Assembly: GCF_001544275.1 (NCBI RefSeq)
Contig: NZ_BCQE01000008.1
Span: 62,001 to 126,000 of the forward strand
Length of the DNA: 64,000 nt
From: Enterococcus gallinarum NBRC 100675
GTDB lineage: Bacteria; Bacillota; Bacilli; Lactobacillales; Enterococcaceae
Direction: 5' to 3'
The position numbers and the translations under genes are program-made. The notes under the pieces were generated by a model. The model was not told the DNA's origin and made no database searches. It saw only the letters and a program-made list of their open reading frames with translations. How positions within the stretch are numbered: position 1 is the stretch's first letter; every line of letters starts with the position of its first letter. Shown in pieces: positions 1 through 9,375 of the stretch.

Positions 1-997
1 GCAAGAAAGAATATGGCGTATCATAATATTCATCACTCAAATACGCCGCCTGATTCATTTCATTTTTGTTCAAAGCATAAAGAACCGCTTGTCGTACTTT
101 GACATCTTTGAGGGCATCAGAATGAGTATTCAATCCTAGATAACCAACCCGATTTTCAGTATACGGATATACTGAGATCGTTGAGTCATCCAAATCTTCA
201 ATATCAGAAGGTAAGACAACTGCCGCATCTACTTCGCCTTTTTGTAAAGCGACTTTAGCCGTATCAGTACTTTCAATGATCCGCAACGTAACATTTTTGA
301 TTGCTGCTTCGCCGCCGTAATAGTTTTCATTAGCTTCAAAAGTAAAATATTCGCCGCGCTTGTATTCCTTTAATTTGTAAGGCCCTGTTCCTACGGGGGT
401 TTCAGGTAATTCGCTAACAGAAAAATCAGTCACATCTTTATAAATATGTTCAGGAATGATATACGTTTCAGTTGCGATATTATTTAATGCTGCTGCACTT
501 GCAGAAGGTAACACGAACTTCACTGTATAATCGTCAACTTTTTCAATGCTGACCGGTTTTCCATCTACCCATAACGCATCTGCATTGCCGTTTTCTTTTT
601 TCACTTTTTGTTCATAAGTAAAAACAACATCCTCTGCGGTAAAGGCTTCGCCATCTGACCATTTCACATCTTTTTTCAAATGAACCGTCAAAGACAAACC
701 ATCCTCAGCTGGCTCAACGGAATCTGCCAGTGCATTTTGGGTTGTTCCATCCGCTTCAACAATCACTAAAGGAGAATAGATCATGTTGGTGACAGTCAGC
801 CCCCAACGGTCACTCGTATTGATTGGATTCGTTGACGTTGGATCACCGCTGATCGCATAAGTAAACGTGTCTTTATCTCCTGCTTGAGTTGAAGTTTTTG
901 TTGTTGAATCTTGTGTACTGGATGAGGAGCACGCAGCTAAGAATAAACCTATACTGATAATCGCCGTCCCAATCAATCCTTTTTTCCAATTTTTCAT
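1..997 (-). CDS. Peptide ABC transporter substrate-binding lipoprotein (partial)
   Basis: Extracellular oligopeptide-binding lipoprotein of the OppA/SBP_bac_5 family. The reading frame opens at an ATG (995-997) after GGAGAACG and stays open to the window edge, so about 332 N-terminal residues are visible and the C-terminus is missing. A signal peptide ends in the lipobox LAAC with the lipidated Cys at residue 23, followed by a Ser/Thr-rich linker. The body shows family hallmarks such as a TSDRWG-like segment, KWSDGEAFTAEDVVFTYE (about residues 112-129) and GTGPYKL. It starts only 15 nt after metQ and probably belongs to the same transcript. Permease and ATPase genes, if any, lie beyond the edge. 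The ligand cannot be read from sequence; the methionine context makes peptide-borne methionine a possible cargo, which is inference. Confidence 0.9.
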   Translation of the reverse strand, partial: MKNWKKGLIGTAIISIGLFLAACSSSSTQDSTTKTSTQAGDKDTFTYAISGDPTSTNPINTSDRWGLTVTNMIYSPLVIVEADGTTQNALADSVEPAEDGLSLTVHLKKDVKWSDGEAFTAEDVVFTYEQKVKKENGNADALWVDGKPVSIEKVDDYTVKFVLPSASAAALNNIATETYIIPEHIYKDVTDFSVSELPETPVGTGPYKLKEYKRGEYFTFEANENYYGGEAAIKNVTLRIIESTDTAKVALQKGEVDAAVVLPSDIEDLDDSTISVYPYTENRVGYLGLNTHSDALKDVKVRQAVLYALNKNEMNQAAYLSDEYYDTPYSFL

Positions 998-1012
998 CGT
1001 TCTCCTACTTTC

Positions 1013-1828
1013 TTACCATACAGGTATACTTGATTTTTTTGTTACTTTATCAATGATTTCTTTGACTTCATCTGTTTGATAATACTCAATGATCGTCTGA
1101 TACGTCTGATTTTCTTTTTCCTCCGCTCGGGCCGCGATCACATTGTAATAAGGTTTGGACGAGTCTGCGACAGGCTCTAAGAAAATCGCATCTTCTGTTG
1201 GCACAAATCCGGCATCAACAGCCATCCCATTGTTAATCAATGAAATATCGACATCCGTTATTGCTCGTGCGGTCTGATTGGCATCCAGCAACTTGAACGT
1301 CAGCTGCTTCGGGTTATCGGTGATATCATTCGTCGTTGGCAGCAGACCTTTTGATTGATCCAATGTGATCACCCCAGCCGTTTGCAGCAACAATAATGCG
1401 CGACTCTCATTTGAAACGTCATTTGGTAACGCGACAGTAGCGCCATCAGCCAATTCAGCAATGTCTTTGATTTTGTCTGAATAAATCCCCAATGGATTGA
1501 GTGTGGTATAAGCAATCGTTGTATTGGAATATCCGCTTTCCTGATTGACATTATCCATAAAAATCTCTGTTAAGGCTGCGTGCAGATCAATCGAACCGTC
1601 CTCTAGTGCCAGAATGGGCTGACGATAATCAGTAAATTTAACGAGCTGTAGATCGATTTGCTCTTTTTCCAACAATTGTTCCTGAACATATTCCCAAGCT
1701 TCATTTTGCTCTCCAACAACCCCAAGCTTTACTGTAGTTGCCTCCGAGGCAGGTTTGCTGCAGCCTGCCAAAGCAAATACTAATACGCCTAAAAATATGC
1801 TACCCCATTTTTTCCAACTTATTTTCAT
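1013..1828 (-). CDS. metQ: MetQ/NlpA-family methionine-binding lipoprotein
   Basis: Solute-binding lipoprotein of the NlpA/MetQ family, 271 aa, which would deliver methionine to a MetNI-type ABC importer at the outer face of the membrane. The signal peptide ends in LAGC with Cys at residue 23. The mature part shows the family pattern KLGVVGEQNEAWEYV and, near residue 85, the ALTEIFMDN segment, a variant of the family's AxFQHxPYL region. It has its own consensus promoter in the 266-nt gap behind metI and is followed after 15 nt by the peptide-binding lipoprotein gene. No metN or metI(permease) gene is visible nearby. The metA/metI neighbourhood supports methionine as ligand, but D-methionine or another amino acid cannot be excluded. 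Confidence 0.8.
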   Translation of the reverse strand: MKISWKKWGSIFLGVLVFALAGCSKPASEATTVKLGVVGEQNEAWEYVQEQLLEKEQIDLQLVKFTDYRQPILALEDGSIDLHAALTEIFMDNVNQESGYSNTTIAYTTLNPLGIYSDKIKDIAELADGATVALPNDVSNESRALLLLQTAGVITLDQSKGLLPTTNDITDNPKQLTFKLLDANQTARAITDVDISLINNGMAVDAGFVPTEDAIFLEPVADSSKPYYNVIAARAEEKENQTYQTIIEYYQTDEVKEIIDKVTKKSSIPVW

Positions 1829-2002
1829 TTTTTTCTTCCCCTTTTTCCCCCTTTGAGCGAAGCCTACAGAAGCAACGATCCCTTTCTTGTGATTGTCGCG
1901 AATAGACGCAATGACTGAATAGAATACTTAGTACTTAACTACAACTTTACATTTCCTGCTGTAGTCAATTGATCATCGGACTAACTATTCATATGTAGTG
2001 TA

Positions 2003-2031
2003 ACTTTATCTTATACACCAAAAACTGTCAA
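2003..2031 (-). promoter_or_regulatory. Predicted sigma-A promoter of metQ
   Basis: On the minus strand TTGACA (2031-2026) and TAAAGT (2008-2003) are separated by exactly 17 nt, about 175 nt ahead of the metQ start. This indicates that metQ can be transcribed apart from the T-box transcript. No operator or riboswitch is recognised in the long untranslated leader. Confidence 0.6.
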
Positions 2032-2094
2032 TAAAGAAACTCTAGTAAAGCCTTGCGCTGTATCTTTCTATAGTACTCGCAAAGAGGAGTTTTT

Positions 2095-3186
2095 TTAGAT
2101 GTGAGACAATGCCTGCGTAAGATCCGCAATCAAGTCCTGACTATTCTCGATCCCAATAGAGAGCCGCAAGAGATCCGGCGTCAAACCATAGGACTCCCGC
2201 ACCTCTTTAGGGATATCTGCATGTGTCTGCGTCGTAGGATAAGTAATTAGACTTTCAACTCCGCCCAAACTTTCAGCAAATGTAAAAATTGAGAGTTCCT
2301 TCAAAAATGAACGGACTTTCACTGCCTCCTTTAACCGAAGACTGATCATACCTCCTACGCCAGGATACAGTACGTCTTTGATTGCTGGCTGGTGTTTTAA
2401 AAACGCAGCGATTTCTTTTGCGTTTTGCTCTTGTCTTTCAAACCGTAACGGCAACGTTTTTAAACTGCGAATGAACAACCAACAGTCGAAGCTGCTTAAA
2501 GTTGGGCCAGTGGTATTGGCAAGATAGGTCAAGCGTTCACCCAGGGAGACTTCTTTTGCAATGATCACACCAGCCAAAATATCATTGTGACCTGTCAGGA
2601 ACTTGGTCCCAGAATGAAGAACGAGGTCTGCGCCTAGTTCCAACGGTTTTTGCCTCAATGGTGTCAAAAAAGTATTGTCAACGATGAGTAAAGCATTGAC
2701 TTGATGCGCGATCTCGGCGACCGCGGACACATCGATTTCTGTCATTAATGGATTTGTCGGAGTTTCTAAAAAGACCGCCGCAATCGTTGGACTGATTTGC
2801 TCTTCAAGTTCGTTCAGCGTATTGAAATAGTGAAAATAAGCAATCTGGCGCGCTTGTAACTCTTCAAAAAAACGATAACTCCCCCCATATAAATCTCTTG
2901 ATACGAGAAATTCACTACCGCTTGGAAAAAGTTCAAAAATCAATGCGATCGCACTCATACCTGAGCTCGTGACGATTCCCCGAGCGCCATTTTCTAAGGT
3001 AGCCAGCCCGGATTCTAATAGCTCTCTCGTCGGGTTTTTGGTACGTGTATAATCATAACCGGTACTTTGACCTAATTCAGGATGCGCATAGGTGGTAGAG
3101 AGATAGATTGGTGCACTGACAGCTCCCGTCGCTTGATCCGAACGATTGCCTAGTTGTGCTAAAAAAGTCGTCATATCAACAGTCAT
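2095..3186 (-). CDS. metI: Cystathionine gamma-synthase / O-acetylhomoserine thiolyase (MetI type)
   Basis: PLP-dependent enzyme of the Cys/Met metabolism family, 363 aa, joining activated homoserine to cysteine (or sulfide) in methionine synthesis. The sequence follows Bacillus MetI closely from memory: AQLGNRSDQATGAVSAPIYL at the N-terminus, YDYTRTKNPTR, the PLP phosphate region SSGMSA, ETPTNPLM, IVDNTF, the Schiff-base Lys in SGTKFLTGHND (Lys195), and ESLGGVESLITYP near the end. The Lys motif reads SGTKF instead of the more common SATKY. It follows metA on the same strand after a 321-nt gap that has no clear minus-strand terminator. Substrate preference (acetyl- versus succinyl-homoserine) is inferred from MetA. 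Confidence 0.88.
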   Translation of the reverse strand: MTVDMTTFLAQLGNRSDQATGAVSAPIYLSTTYAHPELGQSTGYDYTRTKNPTRELLESGLATLENGARGIVTSSGMSAIALIFELFPSGSEFLVSRDLYGGSYRFFEELQARQIAYFHYFNTLNELEEQISPTIAAVFLETPTNPLMTEIDVSAVAEIAHQVNALLIVDNTFLTPLRQKPLELGADLVLHSGTKFLTGHNDILAGVIIAKEVSLGERLTYLANTTGPTLSSFDCWLFIRSLKTLPLRFERQEQNAKEIAAFLKHQPAIKDVLYPGVGGMISLRLKEAVKVRSFLKELSIFTFAESLGGVESLITYPTTQTHADIPKEVRESYGLTPDLLRLSIGIENSQDLIADLTQALSHI

Positions 3187-3507
3187 AATCGCATTTTCCT
3201 TTCTTTGTTTAGTGTGCTCAATGAAGCGGGATAAAGTCGTTGTCGCAAGATTCTGACGATAGTAATGAAACTAGTTGCCTTAACTGCCAAGTTGTTCGTT
3301 GATGAGTAGAATGAATCAATCAAAGCCTTTTGTGAAACAATGAAGCAAAATGAGCTGTTTTGATCATTCGCTGTGGAAAACCTGACCATTGATTGAGGGT
3401 AGCAGTAAATGATTACAGCAGTCGCTAGTTTAAAACTAGCGGGCTTTTCGGATCAACCTTCTTTGTCTAGCACTCTTTTGTTTCACTGAAAAAATCATTG
3501 AATAAAA
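3187..3507. other. metA-metI intergenic region with a 19-nt palindrome
   Basis: This 321-nt gap between two minus-strand met genes holds a perfect inverted repeat at 3423-3441 (CGCTAGTTT, central A, AAACTAGCG). On the plus strand it is followed by GGCTTTTC, a weak run of T; on the minus strand there is no T tract, so it does not look like a metA terminator. A 68-codon open frame at 3183-3389 (minus) lacks a ribosome binding site and is not called a gene. I recognise no riboswitch here. Confidence 0.5.
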
Positions 3508-4461
3508 TCACTGCCGTCTATGTCCGCCCTCCCATTCATTACCTATATAATAACCAGTACGCGTTGGCAGAATCTGTAAATCATAGGGCGTGCGCTGGTA
3601 GGTTTCGTGAATCCAGTTACTGAAAAACAAGGACGCATGCCCTCGCCAGCGATTGATGACCGTTCCTTGCTGGTCGGAAAAATAATTTTGGGGAAGTGCC
3701 GTTTTGAGTCCTTTGGCTTTATCTCGCAAATATTCTTCTTTCAACGTTTCTGTATGGTATTCCAAATGCCCTAAAAGAAAACTATTTTTATGGTCATGGG
3801 AAACTAAGAGTGCTGGACCGGTCTCTATTCCTGTAACAAGCACTTCCAGAGGTGCAAGTGGCAGCTGCGCCTCATTGATCCCCGTATAACGAGAATGGGG
3901 CATCATGAAGAAATCATCAAATCCCCGTATCAGCGGATGAGCCTCGATCACTCGCTGTTCAAAAACACCAAAAAGTTTTTGCTTATGAAGCACTTTTTCG
4001 ATACCGTAATGATAGTACAACCCAGCTTGTGCTCCCCAACAGATATGCAATACCGATGTACAATTTGTTTGACTCCAAGCCATGACTTCCTGAAGTTCCT
4101 GCCAATAATCAATCATTTCAAAAGGCATTTTTTCGACTGGTGCTCCTGTAATGATCAAGGCATCGAAACGTTCTTCACTGACTGCCTTAAATGCGACATA
4201 AAACTTTTCTAGATGAGTCGAGCTAGTATTCTTGCTTTCATGTTGCTGCATTTTCAATAATGTTACTTCGATTTGCAAAGGACTTTGGGACAAAAGCTGC
4301 AGCAATTGATTTTCTGTTGTGATTTTTTGCGGCATCAAGTTGACGATCGCAATTTTCAAAGGGCGAATTTCTTGTTTGATAGCTCGCTGTTCTTGTAAAG
4401 CAAAAATATTGTGCTTCAAAATAGCTGCTGCCGGTAATTCTTTGGGGATGATGATTGGCAT
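3508..4461 (-). CDS. metA: Homoserine O-acetyltransferase (MetA family)
   Basis: Cytosolic enzyme that activates homoserine with an acyl-CoA, the first dedicated step of methionine synthesis. 317 aa, full length for the MetA family. Seen: PLKIAIVNLMPQK near residue 34, the catalytic Cys in HICWGAQAG (Cys141), and the His/Glu pair in GHLEYH (His232, Glu234). In the acyl-CoA specificity loop the sequence is TGAPVE, with Glu at residue 110. A Glu at this site is known to favour acetyl-CoA and a Gly succinyl-CoA, so acetyltransferase activity is predicted despite the common name homoserine O-succinyltransferase. The gene lies downstream of a T-box leader, separated from its terminator by about 300 nt of repeated sequence. 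Confidence 0.92.
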   Translation of the reverse strand: MPIIIPKELPAAAILKHNIFALQEQRAIKQEIRPLKIAIVNLMPQKITTENQLLQLLSQSPLQIEVTLLKMQQHESKNTSSTHLEKFYVAFKAVSEERFDALIITGAPVEKMPFEMIDYWQELQEVMAWSQTNCTSVLHICWGAQAGLYYHYGIEKVLHKQKLFGVFEQRVIEAHPLIRGFDDFFMMPHSRYTGINEAQLPLAPLEVLVTGIETGPALLVSHDHKNSFLLGHLEYHTETLKEEYLRDKAKGLKTALPQNYFSDQQGTVINRWRGHASLFFSNWIHETYQRTPYDLQILPTRTGYYIGNEWEGGHRRQ

Positions 4462-4538
4462 CTTCTCACTCCTTTTTCAATCGACTCCTATGAACATTCA
4501 CTTTTTATTACCTTATCGCTTTTCGAGGTTTCACCTAT

Positions 4539-4754
4539 CGTTGCTTCTGAACATGGTTGGTTCAGTGTGACTTGCATACCATGCTTTGCATGTCAGTCGC
4601 AGTGATTCGGGACGTGGTGACTACGTTCCCTTCGGTCGCCTAGTACTGTTCATCATCTACTCGTCTACTCTGTGCTTCGCCTACAGTCGCTTCTAAGCAT
4701 AGTTCGCTAAGAAGGACTTGCATACCATGCTTTGCATGTCAGTCGCAGTGATTC
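4539..4754. repeat. Two-copy direct repeat, 146-nt period
   Basis: A 40-nt segment is present twice without a mismatch at 4569-4608 and 4715-4754 (both begin GACTTGCATACC and end GTCGCAGTGATTC). About 30 nt upstream of each core is also similar (TTGCTTCTGAACAT versus TCGCTTCTAAGCAT), so the duplicated unit is about 70 nt. It lies in the leader between the T-box terminator and metA, on the transcribed strand of metA. Nothing coding is supported here. Confidence 0.7.
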
Positions 4755-4759
4755 ACAGC

Positions 4760-5038
4760 AAAAAGTCGTCCCTTTTATCGTTACATTAACGATAAAAGGG
4801 ACGACTGACTCGTGTTACCACCCTAATTCGTGCTGCCTTTGCAGGCGTGCACCTCAACAGTACCAATGATACTTGGCGCGTTATCGGGCGCATACCGTCT
4901 ATTTGGCGTGAACTAAATAGAAACTCAGAGCTCATCTTCAACGCCTGTCTCATGTCTCCTTTTTCACCAACCGGAGTCTCTGTACCTTCAACGTAGCGCT
5001 TACTCTTCTCTTCAACGTTTCATCTCTATTTGTAATTT
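4760..5038 (-). ncRNA. T-box leader, probably methionine-specific, with terminator
   Basis: On the minus strand the conserved T-box core reads TTAGGGTGGTAACACGAG (complement of about 4809-4826), followed directly by a long intrinsic terminator (4760-4806: AGTCGTCCCTTTTATCG arm, its complement, then TTTTT). Upstream, the GGTTGGTGAAAAAGGAG and ATGAGAC stretches fit Stem I apical and AG-bulge elements. A candidate specifier ATG followed by A lies at 4935-4933 within GAAGATGAGC, matching methionine and the downstream metA. Uncharged tRNA-Met binding would favour the antiterminator. A GAT reading of the specifier loop (Asp) is possible from sequence alone, but the gene context favours Met. Confidence 0.88.
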
Positions 5039-5044
5039 CTAAGA

Positions 5045-5073
5045 ATTATAATCGTTCTTTCATTCAATGTCAA
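5045..5073 (-). promoter_or_regulatory. Consensus promoter of the T-box/metA transcript
   Basis: On the minus strand TTGACA (5073-5068) and TATAAT (5050-5045) are separated by 17 nt. Transcription would start near 5038, just at the beginning of the T-box leader. Confidence 0.82.
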
Positions 5074-5094
5074 TCCGCTTTTTAAGACTTTGGC

Positions 5095-5865
5095 TTATTT
5101 CTCTGAAAGATAGAGATATTGTTGATCCATTTGTTCATAGATTTCTTGAAGATCGTTCCGTGAGACTTCACGATCCTTGTAGCCATAAGGATCGTTGACA
5201 TACATTTTGTCTCCATCTATTCCAGTAATAACAACGGAATGGATCAATGTCGTTTCGTAGATCATTCCCGATTGTGTCGGCCACTCAAAAAAATCAGCAT
5301 TGGTTGGTACTTGCAATTCAAGGGTAGCAATCATCCAGATAGGTGTTCCCTGCTCCAAAACTTCAATAATCTCAGCAAAAGATTTATCTCGACCACTTAC
5401 CACTTGATAGGATGCCCCTACCATCTGGCCAGCAACTTTGGCGATTGGCTCTACCGCAACCCCCATTGCTTCATCACCGCCATAAATATTCCCCACAAAA
5501 CCTTCTCGCGGGTCTCCTCGATGAGTTTCATCTGCGTAAACAGGGACATAGTCTAATTTGGCAGCCAGCTCATTTTTATTTGTATCATACCCGTAGAAAT
5601 TCAACAGCATGGATAAAGCAGTTACTTCACAGCCATTCCCTAAATATTCTGGATCAAATTGGCTTTCCAATGGTACATCTAATCGAATCACGGGCTCTTC
5701 TTTTTCTGCAGTCAGCTCCAGTCCTGATATCGGAGTCACCGATTGTGCCGCTTGTTCTTGCTTCTTCACATAAGGAGCTGCTCCAGCTTTATCGTAGAAA
5801 AGCAAGATAAAGAACAAACTAAAGGCGAGCAGACCTAAAAGCAAACGAATGCTTTTCTTTTTCAT
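5095..5865 (-). CDS. Secreted/membrane-anchored C39-like cysteine peptidase domain protein
   Basis: 256 aa protein with an N-terminal hydrophobic segment (residues 7-24) that acts as a signal or anchor, then a peptidase C39-like (C39_2) domain. The presumed nucleophile is Cys79 in GNGCEVTALSMLLNFYG, the general base His209 in LIHSVVITG, and Asp225 in VNDPYGY. This is the usual order of the family. It lacks an ABC transporter, so it is not a bacteriocin-processing exporter domain; proteins of this type are cell-surface hydrolases of unproven substrate. It stands alone, divergent to nothing, between the T-box region and an ECF S component gene. Function beyond the fold is unknown. Confidence 0.8.
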   Translation of the reverse strand: MKKKSIRLLLGLLAFSLFFILLFYDKAGAAPYVKKQEQAAQSVTPISGLELTAEKEEPVIRLDVPLESQFDPEYLGNGCEVTALSMLLNFYGYDTNKNELAAKLDYVPVYADETHRGDPREGFVGNIYGGDEAMGVAVEPIAKVAGQMVGASYQVVSGRDKSFAEIIEVLEQGTPIWMIATLELQVPTNADFFEWPTQSGMIYETTLIHSVVITGIDGDKMYVNDPYGYKDREVSRNDLQEIYEQMDQQYLYLSEK

Positions 5866-6015
5866 CAGTTTACTCCTTTCTTCTTTGACTATTATACCTT
5901 GAATGTCAAAGGAACGAAAAGAATTTATGTTTTAGAACCTTAATTTAGGAAAACAATGCTTCTCAAATCGTTGAATCCAATGATTTAGACCATCCCTAAA
6001 TGAGCATAAAAATAA

Positions 6016-6046
6016 GCTAAGAGAACATGGGGAAAGTTCCCTTAGC
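6016..6046 (-). terminator. Intrinsic terminator after the ECF S component gene
   Basis: Hairpin with arms GCTAAG-GAAC and GTTCCCTTAGC, followed on the minus strand by TTATTTTT. It is placed 35 nt after the stop of the S component gene. Confidence 0.6.
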
Positions 6047-6080
6047 ATTTACCATTACGCTTTGTATTTGTTGTCTAATT

Positions 6081-6695
6081 CTAAGAAAGGACTTGTTTCT
6101 TTTTTCCTAGTAATAGTTTTTTTGCGCTTGAAAAGGAACGAATATCGAACTGTTTGCTTAGTGCCCCGGCAACAAAATAGGCTAAGTTATAATCTACCAA
6201 ACTATGGATCAAGCCACCGATACCCATCAAGACAAACAAGAAGTAGTAAAAATTGCCATCAAAAGCGGTGCCTGGTACATTGCCGGTAAAATAGAAAACA
6301 GCTACAACAAGCATTTCCACAATAGAATGGATAAGGCCAATCACAAGATTAAAGGCTTGGAAACGAGCATTGAATAATGTTGGCTTGCCGTTCTTTAATA
6401 AAATACTTGGATTTTTTTGTAAGTAAATTGCCCCGATCACGGCAAAAACAACGTGCGACAATGCCCGCAAAGCAATGATTGGCGGTAATGTGATAAAAAA
6501 GCCAAATGTGGTACCTAAAGCTACTGCAATCGCCATCCCTGGTGAAAAGAACATCGCCACAAACAATGGCACATGACTAGCTAAAGTAAAGGAAGCCGGC
6601 CCGATGACGATCTTGGGCATCACCATTGGAATAACGATTCCCATACCAATTAAAAGTGCTGCAATCGTTAAATGACGTACTGAATGTTTCTTCAT
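6081..6695 (-). CDS. ECF transporter S component, probably niacin (NiaX-like)
   Basis: Small hydrophobic protein of about 204 aa with five to six predicted membrane segments, fitting the substrate-binding S component of an energy-coupling factor vitamin importer, which works with shared EcfA/A'/T. The start at 6695 (MKKHSVRH) is chosen because GGAGGAATTATTC precedes it. An upstream in-frame ATG at 6728 would place the coding region over an operator. Two TGTGTC-N2-GACACA inverted repeats frame the promoter and resemble NiaR sites, hence the niacin assignment. This rests on the operator and on general likeness, not on ligand residues; another vitamin is possible. Confidence 0.72.
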   Translation of the reverse strand: MKKHSVRHLTIAALLIGMGIVIPMVMPKIVIGPASFTLASHVPLFVAMFFSPGMAIAVALGTTFGFFITLPPIIALRALSHVVFAVIGAIYLQKNPSILLKNGKPTLFNARFQAFNLVIGLIHSIVEMLVVAVFYFTGNVPGTAFDGNFYYFLFVLMGIGGLIHSLVDYNLAYFVAGALSKQFDIRSFSSAKKLLLGKKKQVLS

Positions 6696-6712
6696 GAATA
6701 ATTCCTCCTCCG

Positions 6713-6773
6713 ATGTGTCTTGACACATTTATCTCGCTCATTGTAGCTTGAAAACACTAAGGTGTCAAGACAC
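6713..6773 (-). promoter_or_regulatory. Promoter with two NiaR-like operators
   Basis: Minus-strand promoter TTGACA (6768-6763), 17-nt spacer, TACAAT (6745-6740). One inverted repeat, GTGTC-AA-GACAC at 6762-6773, contains the -35 box. A second, ATGTGTC-TT-GACACAT at 6713-6728, lies just after the expected start of transcription. The placement is typical of repression. The likeness to the NiaR (niacin-responsive repressor) motif is from memory and not checked against a matrix. Confidence 0.68.
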
Positions 6774-6782
6774 AAAAAAAAC

Positions 6783-6945
6783 AGGACGATGATCTAAGTA
6801 TGAACAGACAAAAATACCTGAAGGAGATAAGGTAGCGAATTCTGCTAAAAGGGCCTCTTGAACCAACGATACGGTTGGAATAGGTCCTTTCCCCTTTCCT
6901 TCAGATATTCAGTTTGTTGCCTCACTTATGCCATAGCCCTTGCTG
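6783..6945. repeat. Enterococcal-type palindromic intergenic element, copy 1
   Basis: About 160 nt of imperfectly self-complementary sequence between two minus-strand genes. Its right end (CCTTCAGATATTCAGTTTG ... ACTTATG) matches the right end of the element at about 34735-34906 (CCTTCAGATAGTTAGTTTG ... ACTTATG). The centre is different. It probably folds into a long hairpin and can end transcripts from either side. Confidence 0.55.
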
Positions 6946-6950
6946 TTTCA

Positions 6951-8414
<1,464 letters not shown>

Positions 8415-8425
<11 letters not shown>

Positions 8426-9188
8426 AAAGGTTGAACAACTTCTCAGCATTGATATACGTTTGCTTGGCGACTTCCTCAAAAGACATCTGACGCAGTTCCG
8501 CGATTTTTTCGACTACATAGCGGGTATACCCTGGTTCATTACGTTTTCCTCGGTAAGGCATTGGTGCAAGATAAGGTGCATCAGTTTCCACTAATAGACG
8601 ATCGATTGGAACCACTTGCGCAGCTTCTTGGACATCCAACGCCTTTTTGAAGGTCACTACACCACTAAATGAAATGTGCATACCTAGATCCAAAAAGCGC
8701 TTTGCCCATTCGCCATCACCACTGAAACTATGCATGATGCCGCCGATATCAGTGATTTTTTCTTCTTTTAAAATCTGGTACGTGTCTTCGATCGCTTCTC
8801 GGGTATGAATACTGATAGGTAAATGCATCTCTTTGGCAATCGCGATTTGCCGACGAAAGACAGCCGATTGTACCTCTTTTGGATCTTCCATCCAATGATA
8901 GTCCAATCCAATTTCTCCTAAAGCTACAACTTTGGGTTGTGTCAGGCGCTCTTGGATGAATGCCTCAATCTCTTTTGTGTAAGATCCCGCTTCTGTTGGA
9001 TGCCATCCAATGATACTGTATATCCCATCATATTCTTGACTTAATGCCAATGACTTTTCAATCGTAGGTTGATCAAATCCGACAACTGCCATTTTCGTTA
9101 CTCCTAGCTCGCGAGCTCTGGCAATCGTTTCGGGAATCTCTTCATTAAATTGTTCTGCATTTAAATGCGTATGTGAATCAAAAATCAT
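8415..9188 (-). CDS. tatD: TatD-family metal-dependent deoxyribonuclease/hydrolase
   Basis: TIM-barrel metal hydrolase of the TatD (YabD) family, 257 aa. Metal ligand motifs are all visible: DSHTHLN near the N-terminus, GEIGLDYH (about residues 92-99), HTREA (about 129), HSFSG (about 154) and ETDAPYLAP (about 204). Family members have 3'-5' DNase activity; the cellular role is less certain. It is the first gene of the tatD-rnmV-ksgA cluster, with AGGAGG 7 nt before its start. Confidence 0.92.
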
Positions 9189-9375
9189 AAAACTTCCTCC
9201 TTGTTTCCTCTATACTCTAGCATATTTTGCGGCTTTAAGAAACGAATCCTTCTTGTTTTTTCATTTGCTAAAGAAAGTTTTCAGCAATCATGAAAAATCA
9301 GCCCAAAGGTGGAGGGAGAAAAAAAGCCAGTCGACTATAATAGACCTATGATCCATCAGATTCGGAGGTGAAAAG

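Noticed and set aside
3183-3389. 68-codon open frame on the minus strand ending on the metI start (4-nt overlap)
   Set aside because: It has no ribosome binding site, a composition unlike its neighbours and no recognisable domain. The overlap with metI alone is not enough.
4462-5094. Repeats and hairpins in this region considered as a CRISPR array
   Set aside because: There are only two repeat copies, no regular spacers and no cas genes; most of the structure is explained by the T-box leader.
5412-5810. 132-codon plus-strand open frame
   Set aside because: It is antisense to the C39-like peptidase gene, with no ribosome binding site and a low-complexity product.
6696-6728. Upstream ATG extending the ECF S component by 11 residues
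   Set aside because: It would place coding sequence over an operator and lacks a ribosome binding site, while the ATG at 6695 has GGAGG at good distance.
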